From: Asaia bogorensis
GTDB taxonomy: Bacteria; Pseudomonadota; Alphaproteobacteria; Acetobacterales; Acetobacteraceae
DNA: 64,000 nucleotides
Assembly: GCA_945868845.1 (NCBI GenBank)
Contig: CAMBMS010000002.1
Location: 62,001 to 126,000 of the forward strand
Direction of reading: 5' to 3'
Part shown: in pieces, positions 8,977 through 17,219 of the stretch
Position numbering within the stretch: the first letter of the stretch is position 1
How the letters are laid out: each line of letters starts with the position of its first letter
Made by a program: the position numbers and the translations under genes
Notes under the pieces: model-generated
Told to the model about the DNA's origin: nothing
The model's input: only the letters and a program-made list of their open reading frames with translations
Databases searched by the model: none

Positions 8977-10560
8977 TCAATGCAAGCTGGGCGCGTTGGC
9001 GCCGAATTTGACAGTCCCGTCGCGCACGATTTCATGCACTAGGTCAATTTCCCAGGACAGGTAGTCCTTCATCGCCTTCTCGACACCCGAATTGCGGTCA
9101 TAGGCGCGCAGGTAGAAATCGATGCAATCCGCATCCGCCGGATTGGTCCGGTCGCGCGCTAGGGGCCGCCCGGCGGCGCGCCAGGAGGCATTGCCGCCTT
9201 CAAGCACCCGCACCTCGCCCTTGGTCAGGCTGCGTGCTTCCGCCACCGTCAGCGCAGCCAGCGTGCCATCGGGGCAGGTCAGCACCACATGCTTGGCACC
9301 GGCCAGCCGGCCTTGCAGTCGTTCCAGCCGCGTGCGCACGCCCCAAGCCGCGCCGGGGATATGGCCGTCGCGGAAATCGATGCTGCGGGCGAGATCCATC
9401 ACCATCGTACTGTCGCCGCTATCCAGCAGCTTTGCCAGTTCGGGCACGCCGATCAGCGGCGCCGCGATAGGCGCTGACGGTGACGCCGTGATCGTGTCGG
9501 ACGCCAACCAGCCTTCGAGGACAAACACGTCCTTGTGCCCCATCTGGCGCAGCCAGGCGGCCGACATGCGCGCGCGCACCCCGGTATCATCGACCAGCAC
9601 GATGCGGGCACCGGCTACCCCGATCCATGTGTCGGTGGCCTGCACCAACTGCCCGCCCGGCGCGCCGCGGCTGCCCTCTATATGGCCGACGTGAAACTCC
9701 GGCGGATCGCGCACGTCGAGCAGATAGAGCGTACGCGACCCATCCGCCTGGAATTTTTCCAACCCGGCCATGTCAAGCACGCGCACGCCGCTTTCCTCAG
9801 CGAATTTTACCGCGCGTTGCAGTGCTAGGGCGGCGGATTTCGGGGTCACGGGAAAAAATTTATCAGCCCGGCCCCGGTCACAGCTGAAGCCGGCCAGTTC
9901 CCAGCCCATGGTCCCGTTGCGCAAGGCCAGGACCTGATTTGGAATCCCCGCCCGGCGCAGGCTTTCCGCCCCCATGATGGAGCGCGTGCGCCCGGCGCAG
10001 TTCACCACCACCAAGGTTTCCGGGTTCGGCACCAAATCGGCGATGTGATAGGCGAGCTCGCCACCCGGCACGCTGCGCGCAGTGGGGATCGTCATGCGGG
10101 CGAATTCCTCTGCCGTGCGGCTGTCGAGGATGATCATGTCCTTCTTCGCCGCGATCCAGACGTTTAGTTCCGCCGCGTCCACGCTTTCCGTGCCGTAATG
10201 ATGCTCCACCCATTCGCCAAACGCTTTCGAAGGCACGTTGACGCCGGAAAATAGGACCTGGCCCGCGGCGGCCCAGGCTTTCGTTCCGCCGTCCAGCATA
10301 TGTACATCGGTGTAACCGGAGGCTTCTAAATATGCTGCCAGCTTTTCCGCCAGCCCGCGCCCGTCATCGACGCAGACAATGCGCACCGATTTGCGCGGCA
10401 GAATGGTCGGCACCCGGATTTCCCGGCGTGATAATGGGCAGGGAATTGCCCAAAAGAGATGCGAGGTGCCGAATTCACCTTCTTCGCGCGCATCCAGGAT
10501 CGCCAGCTCCTGACCATCCAAGATCCAGCCGCGTAAGGTCGGTGCGTCGATGCATTTCAT
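8977..10560 (-). CDS. Four-domain rhodanese-like sulfurtransferase
   Basis: Four tandem rhodanese-like domains in about 527 residues: roughly 1-105, 120-235, 255-370 and 375-480, with a helical C-terminal extension (IDFYLRAYDRNSGVEKAMKD). At the catalytic-loop position domain 2 has Cys (VVVNCAGRTRS) and domain 4 has Cys (VVLTCPDGT). Domain 1 (IVCVDDGRG) and domain 3 (IVLVDDTG) have Asp there, so only half look active. I start at 10560 (MKCIDAPTL) with GAGGGG upstream; 10575 is possible. Such proteins move sulfane sulfur between thiols, but the substrate is unknown. It sits where the 5' part of comF should be. Confidence 0.85.
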   Translation of the reverse strand: MKCIDAPTLRGWILDGQELAILDAREEGEFGTSHLFWAIPCPLSRREIRVPTILPRKSVRIVCVDDGRGLAEKLAAYLEASGYTDVHMLDGGTKAWAAAGQVLFSGVNVPSKAFGEWVEHHYGTESVDAAELNVWIAAKKDMIILDSRTAEEFARMTIPTARSVPGGELAYHIADLVPNPETLVVVNCAGRTRSIMGAESLRRAGIPNQVLALRNGTMGWELAGFSCDRGRADKFFPVTPKSAALALQRAVKFAEESGVRVLDMAGLEKFQADGSRTLYLLDVRDPPEFHVGHIEGSRGAPGGQLVQATDTWIGVAGARIVLVDDTGVRARMSAAWLRQMGHKDVFVLEGWLASDTITASPSAPIAAPLIGVPELAKLLDSGDSTMVMDLARSIDFRDGHIPGAAWGVRTRLERLQGRLAGAKHVVLTCPDGTLAALTVAEARSLTKGEVRVLEGGNASWRAAGRPLARDRTNPADADCIDFYLRAYDRNSGVEKAMKDYLSWEIDLVHEIVRDGTVKFGANAPSLH

Positions 10561-10646
10561 CGCGGATCCCCTCATCGTTCGGCACTATACCCTAGGCATG
10601 CACGCAAAGGCTTGGCAACTCGATAGCGACGGCGCACATCGGCGCC

Positions 10647-11519
10647 ATGAATGATCCGATGCAATTATTCGATCGCCAGGCCGTCCGCCGCCACCGCGAC
10701 CGCGCGAGCATGACCCTCGACCAGGTCGCCCCCATCCTGCGCGACGCCGCGGAGCGCCTGCTGGACCGGCTGGACGATACCACCCATCGCTTTGCCCAGG
10801 CCCTCGACATTGGCGGGCGCGGCATCGTCGCGCCCCTACTACGCGCGCGCGGGATCGATGTGGTGAGTTGCGATCTTTCTCCCGCCATGCTCGCCCGCGG
10901 CCCAAGCCTAGCGATCGTGGCAGACGAGGACCTACTGCCTTTCAGCCCGAACAGCTTCGATCTCATCGTCGCGTCGTTATCGCTGCATTGGGTGAACGAT
11001 CTGCCCGGCACGCTGATACAGCTGCGCCACGCCCTGCGCCCGGACGGGCTTCTCCTCGTCAGCCTTCCGGCGACCGGCACGCTTGGCGAACTTCGTGCAG
11101 CGCTGACGGAGGCCGAGGTCGCGCTGACCGGAGGCGCGGCGCCACGCATCGCGCCATTTCCCGATTTGCGCGACTGCGCCGGGCTGCTGCAACGGGCCGG
11201 CTTCGCGCTGCCGGTGGCGGATGTCGAGGAACTGCGTTTGCTCTATGCGAACCCGGGAGATATTTTCCGCGAATTGCGCGCCGCCGGGGAAACCAACGCG
11301 CTGCGCCTGCGCCACCGCGCCGTGCCCCCGGTCCTGCTGTTTCCCGCCGCGTTGGCCGCCCTGCCACGCGAGGGCGAACGGGTGCCAATTACCCTGCGTC
11401 TGGCCATGCTGACTGGCTGGGCGCCGGCCGCCTCGCAACCACGCGCGCTGCGCCCCGGTAGCGCGCGTATCTCACTCGCTGACGTGCTGAAAGGCGAGCC
11501 GCCCGACACTACGCGCTAA
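10647..11519 (+). CDS. SAM-dependent methyltransferase, NDUFAF5/BioC-like
   Basis: Class I methyltransferase of the alphaproteobacterial group related to mitochondrial NDUFAF5 (complex I assembly) and more distantly BioC. Seen: N-terminal LFDRQAVRRHRDRAS, a modified SAM motif I (ALDIGGRGIVAPLL), post-I VSCDLSPAML, and FDLIVASLSLHWVNDLPG, a signature of this group. The 290 residues match. The role is inferred from the family only. It is divergent from the rhodanese gene with an 86-nt gap, and convergent with the frameshifted small gene that follows. Confidence 0.85.
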   Translation: MNDPMQLFDRQAVRRHRDRASMTLDQVAPILRDAAERLLDRLDDTTHRFAQALDIGGRGIVAPLLRARGIDVVSCDLSPAMLARGPSLAIVADEDLLPFSPNSFDLIVASLSLHWVNDLPGTLIQLRHALRPDGLLLVSLPATGTLGELRAALTEAEVALTGGAAPRIAPFPDLRDCAGLLQRAGFALPVADVEELRLLYANPGDIFRELRAAGETNALRLRHRAVPPVLLFPAALAALPREGERVPITLRLAMLTGWAPAASQPRALRPGSARISLADVLKGEPPDTTR

Positions 11520-11524
11520 ATCCG

Positions 11525-11678
11525 TCAGGAGTTCTTAATGACACAGATGAAGCCTATCGTCAGCACGACGATGGTCGCGATCGGCAAGGTGAATGGCTGT
11601 ATCGCAACACCGGTCCAGTCATACAACAATCTGCACCAATGGCTGGAACATCTGGTGGGTAATGTAATCGCGTTCCAT
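11525..11678 (-). pseudogene. Small membrane protein gene with a one-base frameshift
   Basis: From an ATG at 11678 (GAGG upstream) the frame reads MERDYITHQMFQPLVQIV, then a stop. Removing one base from the GTTGTA run restores a second frame: YDWTGVAIQPFTLPIATIVV... to VIKNS and a stop at 11525. The repaired product is 50 residues with one C-terminal hydrophobic segment. It lies 29 nt downstream of moaA on the same strand. The sensible hydrophobic tail argues that this was a gene; the shift may be mutation or a sequencing error. Function unknown. Confidence 0.5.
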
Positions 11679-11707
11679 GCCGCCTCGTCTATACTCATTT
11701 CGCAGAC

Positions 11708-12724
11708 CTACCCGCCGGTCACGCTCATATGCCGCCCTACCGCCGGCCGGTCATGGCGGCGGTCAATAATAAAGTCATGCCCCTTCGGCTTGCGGCTGAT
11801 CGCCGCGCGGATCGCCTGATCGAGCCCGACATCGTCAACACCGGCACGTAACACTGACCGTAGATCCGCCGAATCCTCTTGCCCCAAGCACATGAACAGC
11901 GTACCCGTGCAAGTTAAACGTACTCGATTGCAACTCTCGCAAAAGTTATGTGTCATTGGCGTGATGAAGCCAATCCGCCGGCCGGTCTCCGCCACGGTGA
12001 AATAGCGCGCAGGACCGCCGGTGCGATAATCCGTCTCCTCCAAAGTCCAGTTGCGGCGTAGGCGCGAACGCACCACGGACAAGGGTAGATATTGCTCTAC
12101 ACGGCCATCGCCAATTTCGCCCATCGGCATCACCTCGATCAGGCAGAGGTCGAAGCCGTGCTCCCCGCACCAGGCCAGCATCGAGTCGAAATCATCGTCG
12201 TTCACGCCCTTCATCGCCACCGCGTTGATCTTGATGGCGAGCCCAGCGGCCTTGGCTGCAAAAATCCCATCCAGGATTGGTTCGATCTTACCCCAGCGCG
12301 TGATGGCGGCGAATTTTTCAGCATTCAGCGTATCGAGCGAGATATTGACCCGACGCACGCCGATCGCCGCCAATTTTTCGGCATATTTGGTCAGCTGCGT
12401 GCCATTGGTAGTCAGGGTCAGTTCCTCAAGCCCGCCATCCACGCCCTTGGTGCCCAGCCGCGCGGCCAGGCTTTCGAACAGTCCCATTACACCGCGCCGC
12501 ACCAGCGGTTCGCCACCGGTCAGGCGCAGTTTGGTGGTGCCAAGGCGGATAAAAGCGCCGCATAGCCGGTCCAGCTCCTCCAGCGACAACAGATCCTTCT
12601 TCGGCAGGAAGGTCATGTCCTCCGCCATGCAATAGACACAACGCAGGTCACAGCGGTCGGTTACCGACACGCGCAAGTAGGTGATGGCACGTCCGAATGG
12701 ATCGATCATGGCAGCTTTGTTCAC
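11708..12724 (-). CDS. moaA: GTP 3',8-cyclase (molybdenum cofactor synthesis)
   Basis: Radical-SAM enzyme for the first step of molybdopterin synthesis, acting on GTP together with MoaC. The N-terminal cluster motif is [12 protein letters not shown] (CxxxCxxC). The C-terminal second cluster is in [19 protein letters not shown]. The chain ends in the conserved GG (MSVTGG). The GTG start at 12724 has GAGGGG 9 nt upstream; MIDPFGR at 12709 is the alternative. Molybdenum cofactor is needed by the Mo hydroxylase at 60.4-64.0 kb. No other moa gene adjoins it. Confidence 0.96.
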   Translation of the reverse strand: MNKAAMIDPFGRAITYLRVSVTDRCDLRCVYCMAEDMTFLPKKDLLSLEELDRLCGAFIRLGTTKLRLTGGEPLVRRGVMGLFESLAARLGTKGVDGGLEELTLTTNGTQLTKYAEKLAAIGVRRVNISLDTLNAEKFAAITRWGKIEPILDGIFAAKAAGLAIKINAVAMKGVNDDDFDSMLAWCGEHGFDLCLIEVMPMGEIGDGRVEQYLPLSVVRSRLRRNWTLEETDYRTGGPARYFTVAETGRRIGFITPMTHNFCESCNRVRLTCTGTLFMCLGQEDSADLRSVLRAGVDDVGLDQAIRAAISRKPKGHDFIIDRRHDRPAVGRHMSVTGG

Positions 12725-13637
12725 TCCCGCATCCCCCTCACCTGCGCCTTTCCAACGGTCCGTTCAAGAGGGTCACGTTTGCGCCACAAATAATCGCACC
12801 ATTCGTCCTCACCAGATGCTCTGGGGGATATTCCAGCGGGCCCGGTATTCCGGTGGGTTGCTTGACCCCGATGGCTGGTCCCACTAGCTGATTGTCCGAT
12901 GTCGATTTTCAGTGTCACGTGTATGGCCCATGCCGTCGCGGTTTCAATCATGTATTCGGCGCACGTTATTTCCAAGAAATATTGCCATGCGACACCCAAG
13001 TGATGAAAACATTTTTTACAGCCATACTTCATGTTTGGATAAAAAGACATTTAATCGTTGATTATTCGTAAATTCTATGGACGGATCGAGGCAGTGCCGC
13101 GAGATGGAAATATACGGACGACCACCATGCAACCCAGCTTGTCCTGGCCGAGCTCACCGAGGAAACCCATGGCAGCGAGGCCCTGGCCACCTCGCATGAC
13201 ACCACCTTGAGGCTCGAGCAACGCATGGGTCTGCTGCGCAACGCCTGGGCAGCCGACCCCGCGCCGCCTGGCCATTCTGCCTCCCTCGCTATCTGCTCGA
13301 TCTGAGCTGCGTCTGGCCGGAATTTGCGGAGCCGCCGACCCCTCAGGCCGCGCCCACTGTCCTACCGGCGATGCAAGTCTGGCACCGGCTGTCCTGGCTG
13401 ACGCCTATGACGGACATCCCCGACACCCCGGCGCCGATCCCGTTGCCAATCGGCTGATCACACGCAGGCAGGCCAAATCCCGGCGTCGCGCCACCCGCGA
13501 CCAAAACTCCGCCCCCGAACCCGCATACCTTTCGTGCCGCCCTTTACGTTTTTTTGGGTGGTAAGCACGCAGGGTGTCATCGACACCGCCACGCCGCACC
13601 CCAACCGACACATGGTAGGGTCTCCGATGGCGGGCGC
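12725..13637. other. Gene-poor, probably decayed stretch of about 900 bp
   Basis: No open frame here has a convincing product. Part of it (12890-13080) is visibly more AT-rich than the flanks. Between about 13105 and 13460 the plus strand has short open runs with coding-like composition (for example LVLAELTEETHGSEALATS and RYLLDLSCVWPEFAEPP) in different frames. They suggest an eroded gene, but I cannot name it. It directly precedes the cheR remnant. Confidence 0.5.
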
Positions 13638-13918
13638 ATGGCGACACGCATGGACGATCTGCTGGCCGGTCTGCGCCCGCTCGGCCAGTTCGATATCGTG
13701 TTCTGCCGTAACGTGCTAATTTATTCCGACCTACCAGCAAGACGCACGTGCTGGAAGTAATCGCGCAGCAAATGCGCCCAGGCGGGCTTCACTATCTGGG
13801 CGGGGTGGAGATGGTGATGGGCGTGACCGCACATTTTACCGCCGGGGATGGTGAGCGCGGCGTGTTTGAGCGCCAGGCCACCCTCGCAACCGTCCGGCCA
13901 ATGGTGGCCGCGCGGTAA
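13638..13918 (+). pseudogene. cheR: CheR-type chemotaxis methyltransferase remnant
   Basis: The first frame carries LRPLGQFDIVFCRNVLIYSD, the post-SAM core signature of CheR (FDxIFCRNVLIYF). About position 13735 one base is missing and the frame continues as SKTHVLEVIAQQMRPGGLHY and LGGVEMVMGV, matching the CheR C-terminus, to the TAA at 13918. The N-terminal domain and SAM motif I are not recognisable upstream. The protein methylates chemoreceptor glutamates; nothing else of a chemotaxis operon is in the window. I am confident this is a dead gene fragment. Confidence 0.8.
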
Positions 13919-13993
13919 AGATTTCCGCCGGCCCCTTGCGCCACCTGCTCTCTGGCGACAGACTCGTGTCTCGCCGAGACAGGATAAGCCCGC

Positions 13994-14824
13994 ATGAGCG
14001 ACCAGGACGCCGCCCCACTATTGACTGCTCGATACGGCGTACCGCATGCAGCAGTGCCGGTACCCGATGCCGTGGCCGCGCTGCTCGATCGGCGCGTCAC
14101 GCGCCGCTACAAGCCCGATGCGGTGCCCGACAGCCTGCTGGATGTGCTGCTGGCGGCGGCGCAGTCGGCGCCGGCAAAATCCGACTTGCAGCAGTATTCC
14201 GTGGTGGTGATGCGCGATGCGGCGCGCATAAAGCGCATCGCCGACTGGATCGGCACGATGGACTGGATCGCCGACGCGCCGGTGTTCCTGGTCTGGTGTG
14301 GCGACATGCGGCGCGCGCAACGCATGTGCGAGCTGCATGACATGCCGCACGCCAACAACAACATGGACACGTTCCTCAATACCGCCGTCGATTGCGCGCT
14401 GGCGATGGCGCAGTTCATGGCCGCCGCCGACGGGGTGGGCCTCGGCACCTGCCCGATTTCCTATGTGCGCAGCCATATCGAGCGGGTGACGCCGCTGCTG
14501 GGCCTGCCCAAGGGCGTCTATCCGGTCTCCGGCCTGACGGTGGGGTGGCCGGTGCAGAAGCGGTCTACCTCCATGCGCCTGCCGCAGAGCATCGTCTTGC
14601 ACCGGGAACGCTACGACGATACCAATCTGCCGGCCGAACTCGCCACCTATGATGAACGCCGCCGCGCCCGTGAGCCGGTGCATCCGGGCGGGCTGAAGAA
14701 CAACGATGTCTATGCCCCGCGCGAAGGCGTGGGCTGGAGCGAGAATTGCGCGCGCCAACTTTCCGTGCCGGAACGCTTCGGCTTTTCCACCTACCTAAAG
14801 ACTCGAGGCTTTGATCTTGCCTGA
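13994..14824 (+). CDS. Nitroreductase family NAD(P)H-dependent FMN oxidoreductase
   Basis: FMN enzyme of the nitroreductase fold (NfsA/FRP-like). Seen: LLDRRVTRRYKPDAVPD at about 31-47 and AAAQSAPAKSDLQQYSVVV for FMN contacts. Further on are NTAVDCALAMAQFMAAADGVG, typical of the dimer/FMN region, and SGLTVGWP. The C-terminal third (RRRAREPVHPGGLKNNDVY) is an extension found in some groups. Substrates could be nitroaromatics, quinones or flavins; the sequence does not decide. It overlaps the start of the Nudix gene by 14 nt, so the two are co-transcribed. Confidence 0.88.
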   Translation: MSDQDAAPLLTARYGVPHAAVPVPDAVAALLDRRVTRRYKPDAVPDSLLDVLLAAAQSAPAKSDLQQYSVVVMRDAARIKRIADWIGTMDWIADAPVFLVWCGDMRRAQRMCELHDMPHANNNMDTFLNTAVDCALAMAQFMAAADGVGLGTCPISYVRSHIERVTPLLGLPKGVYPVSGLTVGWPVQKRSTSMRLPQSIVLHRERYDDTNLPAELATYDERRRAREPVHPGGLKNNDVYAPREGVGWSENCARQLSVPERFGFSTYLKTRGFDLA

Positions 14825-15458
14825 TTCGATCGCTCCGTCGGTGGCAAAGCAACGCGCCGTCCAACCGCGCCATGCCGCCAGCCTGATCGTCGTCCGGGAA
14901 ACCCGCAAGGGGCTGGAAATGCTGATGGGCATGCGCGGCTCGCGCCATCGTTTCATGCCGAACGTACTGGTGTTTCCCGGCGGACGGGTGGATCGCGGCG
15001 ATTATCGTACGCCTTTTGCCACGCCGTTGCGCGACGATACGCGCGCCTTGTTGGAACGCAGCGCGTCGCCGCGCCTAGCACAAAGCCTCGCCCTAGCCGC
15101 CGCCCGGGAGTTGGAAGAAGAAACAGGTCTGCATCTGGCCTGCGCGCCGGGCAAGTTGGCGGAACTCGATGGGCTGCATTATCTGTGCCGCGCCGTCACG
15201 CCACCATCGCAGCGCATGCGCTTCAACGCGCGCTTCCTGATAGTGGACACGGAGCGGGTGTCCGGCACGCTCGCGGGCTCGGGCGAACTGGAGGCGCTAC
15301 GCTATCACGCAATGGAGGATGTATTCCGCCAGGCCCTGGCCGGCATCACGCGCGAGGTGCTGCATAATCTGCAACGCTTCCTGGCCATGAGCGCGGACGA
15401 GCGTGCGACGCGCCGGTACGTGCCGATCAACCAGCGCGATGTCTGGCGGATGGAGTGA
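14811..15458 (+). CDS. Nudix hydrolase
   Basis: The Nudix fold is indicated by VLVFPGGRVDRGD and the box-like AAARELEEETGLHL (REUxEExGU form). About 30 residues lie between the G-part and the E-part, more than in the canonical box. That spacing resembles eukaryotic NUDT7/NUDT19-like CoA or acyl-CoA diphosphatases. The start is uncertain: a TTG at 14811 inside the nitroreductase gene, or a GTG near 14841. The stop overlaps the MFS gene start in a GTGA junction. Substrate unknown. Confidence 0.82.
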   Translation: MILPDSIAPSVAKQRAVQPRHAASLIVVRETRKGLEMLMGMRGSRHRFMPNVLVFPGGRVDRGDYRTPFATPLRDDTRALLERSASPRLAQSLALAAARELEEETGLHLACAPGKLAELDGLHYLCRAVTPPSQRMRFNARFLIVDTERVSGTLAGSGELEALRYHAMEDVFRQALAGITREVLHNLQRFLAMSADERATRRYVPINQRDVWRME

Positions 15459-16711
15459 AGGACGGCGCCACCACATTGGAGCCGTTCAGCCTGTTCCTGC
15501 GCGTCTATCTGCCCTTTGCCGGCGCTTATTTTCTGTCCTATCTTTACCGCACGGTAAACGTTGTGGTGGGGCCGGTAATCGCTGGGGAATTGCAACTTTC
15601 CGCCAGTGACCTTGGCCTGCTCAGTGCCGCCTATTTCATCATGTTCGCCGCCATCCAATTGCCGCTGGGTATCGCATTGGATCGCTTCGGACCGCGCCGC
15701 GTGCAGACCGGCCTGCTGCTGATCGCTGCACTTGGTGCCTGTCTGTTCGGTCTCGGCGGCACGTTGGTGGAACTGACACTGGGGCGCATGCTAATCGGCC
15801 TTGGCGTTGCCGCGGGGCTGATGGGGTCGCTGAAGATCATCACCCTGTGGTTTCCCGCCAGGCAATGGCCGCTGATGAACGGCCTGCTAATGGCCGCTGG
15901 CGGGCTGGGGTCGCTGATGGCGACCGCGCCTGCCCAGGCGGCGCTGGATATTATGAGCTGGCCCGCCTTGTTCTTCTGGCTAAGCGGCATCACCGTTGGC
16001 GTGGCTTGCCTGATCTGGCTGGTGGTGCCGGAAAAGCCGGCCCCGCCCGTCATTGATGACTGGGGCACGCAGATTCGGGCAGTAGGCCGCATCGCGCGCG
16101 ACGGATTTTTCTGGCGCATTCTGCCCGTGTTCGCCATCCAGATGGCCAGTTTCATCAGCGTGCAAACCTTGTGGGTTGGTCCCTGGCTGCGCGATGTCGC
16201 GGGGCAGAACGCGACGACGCGCGCGTCAAGCATGCTGCTAATCGCCCTGGCGATGACGGCGGGATTTTTAACCTCCGGCATCATCTCCGGCCTGCTGCGC
16301 CGGATCGGCCTGTCGAACACCGCCACGGCGAATGCCGCGATGCTGCTGTTCCTCGCCTGCTCGGTCGGGTTGGCGGCGGCATCGGCGGGTATCGCCACGG
16401 GGATCCCCATTTTGCCGCTTTGGTGCGCGTTTGCCTTTCTCGGCACCTATTCGATTCTTTACTTTCCTATCCTGACCACGGCGTTTCCTTTGGAGCTGTC
16501 AGGACGCGTCACGACGAGTGCCAATTTTGCCATGTTCGGAATGGTCTTCTTTATCCAGTGGGGCATCGGCTCGATGCTAGATTTCTGGCCGCGCACCGCG
16601 ATCGGCGGATATGCGCCGGATGGCTACGCGATCAGCTTCCTGGTGCTATGCGGTTATCAGGCGGCTGGGCTGGCCTGGTTGTTTGTGTCACGCGCTCGGC
16701 CTTTGCTGTAA
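15455..16711 (+). CDS. MFS transporter
   Basis: Major facilitator with about 12 hydrophobic segments in 418 residues. The loop 2-3 signature is present as GIALDRFGPRRVQTGLLL. The second half begins with FWRILPVFAIQMASFISVQ. It starts with GTG at 15455, overlapping the Nudix stop, the third gene of a coupled run. No substrate can be assigned from the sequence; related alphaproteobacterial proteins are annotated only as MFS family. Confidence 0.9.
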   Translation: MKDGATTLEPFSLFLRVYLPFAGAYFLSYLYRTVNVVVGPVIAGELQLSASDLGLLSAAYFIMFAAIQLPLGIALDRFGPRRVQTGLLLIAALGACLFGLGGTLVELTLGRMLIGLGVAAGLMGSLKIITLWFPARQWPLMNGLLMAAGGLGSLMATAPAQAALDIMSWPALFFWLSGITVGVACLIWLVVPEKPAPPVIDDWGTQIRAVGRIARDGFFWRILPVFAIQMASFISVQTLWVGPWLRDVAGQNATTRASSMLLIALAMTAGFLTSGIISGLLRRIGLSNTATANAAMLLFLACSVGLAAASAGIATGIPILPLWCAFAFLGTYSILYFPILTTAFPLELSGRVTTSANFAMFGMVFFIQWGIGSMLDFWPRTAIGGYAPDGYAISFLVLCGYQAAGLAWLFVSRARPLL

Positions 16712-16844
16712 CGCTTGGTACCTAAGGGTTGAAAACACGCTCCGCCGCGATCTGCATGCCGTTATCCGGGCGTTCGCCCAGGCCCGGACCCTACACGTTG
16801 TAATGTAATGGCCGCGCATCGGGCTGGCAGGGTGCCAGATCGAA

Positions 16845-17155
16845 CTAGGCGCGCACGCCGCTTTGCCCGGAGCTATGGTCCCAAAGATCGAGCGCGATCC
16901 AGTGCCGCGTGCCCACTTTCGCGTAATAGACAAAGCGATAGGCGTTGCCGCCCAGCACTTGGCCGAGCAACTGGCGCAGCGCATGCGTGGTGGCACTTGT
17001 GTCCTTACGCAGCAGGACCGCGCTGGCGGTCTCATCGGGGATCAGGTAACCGGGGGTTACGGCCGCATCGGCCAGTTTCCAGGGCGGCGCGGCGCGGCGG
17101 GAGTGAGCGAGGCATCCAGCAAGTTGGGCAAGGGCATGATTTTGAACGCCGTCAT
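16845..17155 (-). pseudogene. Hypothetical protein gene split by a 5-bp tandem duplication
   Basis: An ATG at 17155 follows AGGAGG at good spacing. The frame reads MTAFKIMPLPNLLDASLTPA and stops early. A direct tandem of GGCGC (17086-17090 and 17091-17095, plus strand) causes it. Deleting one copy gives an open 101-residue frame continuing WKLADAAVTPGYLIP, then HALRQLLGQVLGGNAYRFVY and HWIALDLWDHS, to a TAG at 16845. The product resembles a small alphaproteobacterial hypothetical protein. It could be a pseudogene, a reversible slippage switch, or a read error. It is last in the oxygenase operon, 64 nt after the dehydrogenase gene. Confidence 0.6.
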
Positions 17156-17219
17156 TCTTGTGGCTGCCTCCTGTCTAGGTCTACGTCACAGGAAGGCGCC
17201 GAATTTTTCAAAGGGCCCC

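Noticed and set aside
11538-11819. 93-codon plus-strand ORF with an AGGAG upstream
   Set aside because: It runs into the conserved end of moaA on the other strand and is antisense to the frameshifted small membrane gene, which has the better coding signal.
12721-13050. 109-codon minus-strand ORF upstream of moaA
   Set aside because: Composition is not protein-like, there is no domain, and it overlaps the moaA promoter and start.
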